A stretch of DNA of 64,000 nucleotides, from positions 224,969 to 288,968 of the forward strand of contig CAMXCT020006498.1 in assembly GCA_947184155.2 (NCBI GenBank), in the 5' to 3' direction. Positions 58,925 to 64,000 of this stretch are shown one piece after another. A program made the translations under genes and the position numbers. Source of the DNA: Cladocopium goreaui. Its lineage: Eukaryota > Sar > Dinophyceae > Suessiales > Symbiodiniaceae. The notes beneath the pieces are model-generated. The model saw nothing but the letters and a program-made list of their open reading frames with translations. It was not told the origin of the DNA and did no database searches. The stretch's first letter is position 1, and each line of letters begins with the position of its first letter.

Positions 58925-61850
58925 GTGGCTGCAAGCCTGGGAGGCGCCAAAAAATATGCAGTCTTCTGCTTAATGTAGCTTAATGTAGCTTACTACTTAC
59001 AACATCTTACAACCTTAAGTAGATTCTGCGAATCACCGGGGTCCCAGCTTGCAGGGCGACTCGTCCTGCTGTGACGCTTGCTGGTGGCCTCCACCAAAAA
59101 CGTGCAGCTTGTGGGGTTCACCGGGTTCACCTGCCCCGGAACTTTACAGATGCTTTTGTCCAAAACTTGTCATCTTTTGTCACAGATTTTCACAGCTTTC
59201 AGTATCTTTCAATCGCACCTCAGGGGAGGTCCATCTTCATCATCAGAATTTGCGGGATGTTGAGCACTGTATGCCTCCAGATTCAGAGCTTGCAGCCCAG
59301 CAGTTCCCCCAGAGATTCCATGAAAATCATGAAATTCCATGAAATTCCCCCATTTCCCAAGAATCTCACCTCCAAATCCAAGACCTGTCGAAAAAACCGG
59401 GCAGCATCTGGTCCTGGCCTCAAAGCGGGCGAAACATCTGCAAGCTGGGATGGAACTGCGCATGTGATGATCTTTGAGACGCTGGCACAGATGACACAGC
59501 CCTCCGGAAGAAGAGAGTCGATATGCGTCTAGAAAAAGGTGAAAAGTGGCACCTTATCAAAGTGACAGGTCAAAACGGTCAGGCTGAAACAGCATAGCCG
59601 TTGCAGTGTGCAGTGTCTTCCTTGAACTAGCGAGATGACCAAGGTGCTGACAAATCCTCCTCCATATCAACATTGCCAAGGAAGCGAGCTGGGCAACTTA
59701 GTGCCTTGGTGAATTGAGAAATGTGCTGCGACTAGATAGAACATCTCTAGGGCTGCCACACGACGAAAGCTCGAAGATTCATCCTCAAGGCCAAAGTCAA
59801 GGCCAAAGTCTCTTCATTTTGCTCTGCACGGCTGACTAGTTGCAAGTTCAGTGGAAGAATGTCAATGGCCTCATCGGGAAGATGAAGGAAGGTGTTCTTC
59901 AGCACCAAACCACTCGCACCAGTTCCTGAGTGTTACAACAGCGCTCCAACGCATGTTGGTTTGCGCCCTTGAAAGCCAAGGCTTCGACCACAAGCAGGAA
60001 GCGCCCCCGACCCTCAGCATCTTGCAGCGTGGCTACAAATTCTGGCAGTTTTTCAAGCTGGGGAATGGATGGAATGGGAAACGAATAGGGTCCGTACGCT
60101 CTTCCTGCGGGTACTCATTTCCAGAGAGCCTTGGAGTTTCTGTAACAGCCGAGTCTGCCCGGTCTGGCGGTAGGAGAATGGCCAAAGACAGACCACAGCA
60201 ACCTAGCTCAGAATCATTGCAAAAAGATCGCGGCTTGATCAGCTTCAGGGAGGAATCCTTTTTGTCCTGCCAACTTAAGAATCGATGAGACCATCAATCC
60301 ATGAGAAATAAAGCAGCCATTGCCAAGGCCTGTGCGAAGTTAACAAGACCAGTTCTGCTTCCAAGCTGACTTTCTGAAGTCAATTGGAACTGTCCTTTGA
60401 CAACCAGTAGCTGCAGCCCTCCAATCGACACCTGACTGCTGTGCAGCTGGCTAGAATCTGGTGGAGTTTCCACTGGATTCTCCTGATTTCTCAGTATTTC
60501 TCTACCCTGTCTGTTTCAGCTGTAATCATGTCAAGTCATGTCAAGTGCATCAAGTATTGCACTGGCGCTTGATCCAGCGCAGAACTTCCAACCTCGGTGC
60601 ATCTCACAACGTGCGCTGTGAGTCATGCTGAGTTTCACCTTGCTCTAAGCCTCTAAGTTCCATACGTCATTTGTACACGTCGACCAAGCTCCATTCCTTG
60701 TGCCAACTACATCCCATCCCTGTGAATCTCCCAACACACTGAAGGTAGGTTGACCCTGGCAGTAAGACACACCTCAAATTTGGAGGCAAAAAAAAGGCCG
60801 CCTCGTAGCGCGTGAGATCATCAATACCATCCCATGCAACTAAGGCACTAGACCCACACACGGAATAATCTAATGGAACAAGGTTGGATATTGTACCGTC
60901 AAACCAGTGAGATAGGACACTGACAAATAGTCTGAAAACCGAAAATGCAGGTTGCATCAGGTTGCACAGGACCACATAGGCCTATGAACAATTAGAATAA
61001 TTAGAACGACTTCTGTGTTCCTGTGAATTGTTGCATGTGAGAATGCAGGCTGATTCAGAAATGTCAAAAACATGTCATTTTTTCAGCACTTTATTAATGA
61101 CTGTTTTTCTCTATATCAACAGCTAAGCATATCGTTTGAAGAAAGAAGAAACCCATCACAGTTTCCTGAGTGGTCCGCTCTACATGACATTTTCTGCGTC
61201 CTTATGTAGAGTCCCCTTTGCGGTTTTTTTACGACGAGTGACATTGGTCACTATAGCTGCTATAGCTGATACCCGAATGCTCCGCATTCCGGTTGAAATA
61301 TCTCAAAAGTCATGAAAAGTGATGAAAAGTGCGTTGACTCCATGGGTTCTCAGCCAGGAATCGCTCTTCCAGGAACCTCTGCAACTCGGACAGTTTGTAC
61401 AAAGAGTATGACCTTAGAAACTCAGAGCCCCAAAACAACCAGTGAACGGCTTAACCTAGGTGTAACTTACTCGCAACAGTTGTTCATTATTTTCACTTCA
61501 CTTCACCCTGACATACAAAATTGGATGAAACGGAATTTTGAGTTATCACACACAGAGCAAAGCGGATCTGGTGCTAGCGGTTTGGTTCGGCAACACAATG
61601 GTCTGGTTCGGAAACAAAAAGGTCTGGTTTGGAAATTGCACGGTACAAGAACCAAAGGTCGGGATCAGGAACCAAAACGTTTGGTTTTGGTAAGTGCAGC
61701 CACATTTCTTGATTCTCAGTGCTGAGGCCAGATTTTTCCTCACAATAAGCAAGTGCTCTATTCTATGTATCTGTTGCCGATGCTATATGTCTATGTGTGT
61801 CTCTGATTGACACGGCTGTCCCAACAGGGGAATTTTGTTCTCTCCCGTTG
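58925..61850. other. sparse region with two possible minus-strand exons
   Basis: Coding-like minus-strand segments occur at 59463-59209 (includes GKWGNFMEFHDFHGISGG) and 60975-60667 (includes VAWDGIDDLTRYEAAFFL, ending in a stop). Neither has a recognised domain. The rest shows only short frames. Confidence 0.3.
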
Positions 61851-64000
61851 TCCATTTGCTGAACCATATTTGCTTAACCATAGTTGCTGAACCATAGTTG
61901 CTGAACCGTAGCTGCTGAACCATAGATACTGAACTGTAGTTGCTGAACCGTAGCTGCTGAACTGTAGTTGCTGCACCGAAAGTTGCTGAAACGTAGTTGC
62001 TGAACCGTAGCTGCTGAACCATAGATACTGAACTGTAGTTGCTGAACCGTAGCTGCTGAACCGTAGCTGCTGAACCATAGATACTAAACTGTAGTTGCTG
62101 AAACGTAGCTGCTGAACTGTAGTTGCTGAACCGTAGTTGCTGAACCGTAGTTGCTGAACCATAGATACTGAACTGTAGTTGCTGAACCATAGCTGCTGAA
62201 CTGTAGTTGCTGAACTGTAGTTGCTGAACCGAAAGTTGCTGAACCGTAGTTGCTGAACTGTAGTTGCTGAACTGCAGTTGCGGAACCGTAGTTGCTGAAC
62301 CGTAGTTGCTGAACCATAGATACTGAACTGTAGCTGCTGAACCGTGGTTGCTGAACCGAAAGTGCTGAACCATAGATACTGAACTGTAGTTGCTGAACCG
62401 TAGCTACTGAACCGTAGTTGCTGAACCGAAAGTTGCTGAACCATAGATACTGAACCGTAGTTGCTGAACTGTAGCTGCTGAACTGTAGGCTGAACCGTAG
62501 TTGATGAACCGAAAGCTGCTGAACCATAGATACTGAACTGTAGTTGCTGAACCATAGCTGCTGAACTGTAGTTGCTGAACCATAGTTGCTGAACCGTAGT
62601 TGCTGAACCGAAAGTTGCTGAACCGTAGCTGCTGAACTGTAGTTGCTGAACCGTAGTTGCTGAACCGTAGTTGCTGAACTGTAGTTGCGGAACCGTAGTT
62701 ACTGAACCAGAGTTGCTGAGCTTAAAGTTGCCGAACGGTAGTTGCTGAATCGTAGTTGCTGAACCATAGATACTGAACTTTAGTTGCTGAACCATAGCTG
62801 CTGAACTGTAGTTGCTGAACTGTAGTTGCTGAACCGTAGTTGCTGAACCGTAGTTGCTGAACCGTAGTTGCTGAACCGAAAGTTGCTGAACCGTAGTTGC
62901 TGAGCTTAATGTTGCCGAACGGTAGTTGCTGAATCGTAGTTGCTGAACCGAAAGTTGCTGAACCATAGATACTGAACTGTAGTTGCTGAAGCGTAGTTGC
63001 TGAACCGTAGTTGCTGAACCGTAGTTGCTGAACCATAGATACTGAACTGTAGTTGCTGAACCGTAGCTGCTGAACTGTAGTTGCTGAACCGTAGTTGCTG
63101 AACTTCAGTTGCTGAACCGTAGTTTCTGAACCGAAAGTTGCTGAACCATAGATACTGAACTGTAGTTGCTGAACCGTAGCTACTGAACCGTAGTTGCTGA
63201 ACCGTAGTTGCTGAACCGAAAGTTGCTGAACCATAGATACTGAGTCGTAGTTGCTGAACTGTAGCTGCTGAACTGTAGGCTGAACCGTAGTTGCTGAACC
63301 GTAGTTGCTGAACCGTAGCTGCTGAACTGTAGTTGCTGAACCGTAGTTTCTGAACCGAAAGTTGCTGAACCATAGATATTGAACTGTAGTTGCTGAACCG
63401 TAGCTACTGAACCGTAGTTGCTGAACCGTAGTTGCTGAACCGAAAGTTGCTGAACCATAGATACTGAGTCGTAGTTGCTGAACTGTAGCTGCTGAACTAT
63501 AGGCTGAACCATAGTTGCTGAACCGAAAGCTGCTGAACCTTAGATACTGAACTGTAGTTGCTGACCCATAGCTGCTGAACTGTAGTTGCTGAACCGTAGT
63601 TGCTGAACTGCAGTTGCTGAACCGAAAGTTGCTGAACCAAAGATACAGAACTGTAGTCGCTGAACCGTAGCTGCTGAACTGTAGTTGCTGAACCGTAGTT
63701 GCTGAGCCGAAAGTTGCTGAACCATAGATACTGAACTGAAGTTGCTGAACCGTAGCTGCTAAACTATAGTTTCTGAACCGTAGTTACTGAACCGTAGTTG
63801 CTGAACTGTAGTTGCTGACCCGAAAGTTGCTGAACCATAGATACTGAACTGTAGTTGCTGAACCGTAGCTGCTGAACCGTAGTTGCTAAACTTTAGTTGG
63901 TGATCCGAAAGATGCTGAAGCGTAGTTCCTGAACTGTTGTTGCTGGACTGTAGTTGCTGTACCGTAGTTGCTGAACTGAAAGTTGCTGAACCGTAGCTAC
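61851..64000 (-). repeat. 14-bp tandem satellite
   Basis: About 150 copies of TTGCTGAACCGTAG and variants (CTGAACCATAGATA, CTGAACTGTAGTTG), running off the right edge. Variants are interspersed in blocks, giving a loose higher-order order. The minus strand is nearly stop-free in all frames, and since 14 is not divisible by three every frame encodes the 14-residue cycle VQQLRFSNYGSATT. Open frames up to 391 codons follow from this. Confidence 0.95.

Noticed and set aside
61783..63725. Long minus-strand frames in the 14-bp array as Gln/Ser/Tyr-rich proteins
   Set aside because: Same reasoning: frame-independent translation of a stop-free tandem unit.

Overview
The window looks like nuclear DNA of a dinoflagellate, most likely a symbiodiniacean or close relative. 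A perfect copy of the 22-nt dinoflagellate spliced leader lies at 20494-20515 (minus strand). Conserved coding segments are short, separated by introns and almost all on the minus strand. At least one intron is GC-AG, a common dinoflagellate class. Long satellites and microsatellites fill much of the rest. No bacterial operon, rRNA, tRNA or CRISPR array was recognised.

Layout. 1-3494: a 214-bp satellite running off the left edge. 3.5-12.3 kb: sparse minus-strand exons, including a putative Ig-like (He_PIG) fragment and a CCCH zinc-finger exon, plus two copies of a small inverted-repeat element. 12.34-20.54 kb: a tyrosine-recombinase (YR) retrotransposon with 26-bp target duplications. It carries an unknown ORF, a tyrosine recombinase, a Gag-like ORF, a C5-cytosine DNA methyltransferase, reverse transcriptase and RNase H. 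Its 5' end is a spliced leader joined exactly where the element's internal repeat carries an AG acceptor. 20.5-33.1 kb: minus-strand exon clusters, an AT-rich decanucleotide array and an RBR-type ubiquitin-ligase-like gene. 33.6-34.3 kb: a (CAA)n/(CAG)n tract. 37-39.8 kb: a further exon cluster. 41.0-46.5 kb: two head-to-head arms of a 44-bp satellite, followed by a 25-bp satellite. 48-61 kb: unknown exon clusters, a split RING-finger gene and a type II peroxiredoxin. 61.85 kb to the end: a 14-bp satellite.

The main discovery candidate is the methyltransferase-carrying YR retroelement. The sequence records that its transcript was trans-spliced and then reverse transcribed and integrated. The copy has several breaks: an in-frame TAG between Gag and Pol (possible readthrough), a TGA in the methyltransferase, and frameshifts in the recombinase, methyltransferase and RT. 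A second theme is satellite DNA whose unit length is not a multiple of three and which lacks stops on one strand, so all three frames give the same repeat peptide.

Limits: exon boundaries outside the peroxiredoxin and RING genes are not resolved, and exon clusters are called from coding character only. Stretches listed as having no supported gene may contain exons I could not recognise.
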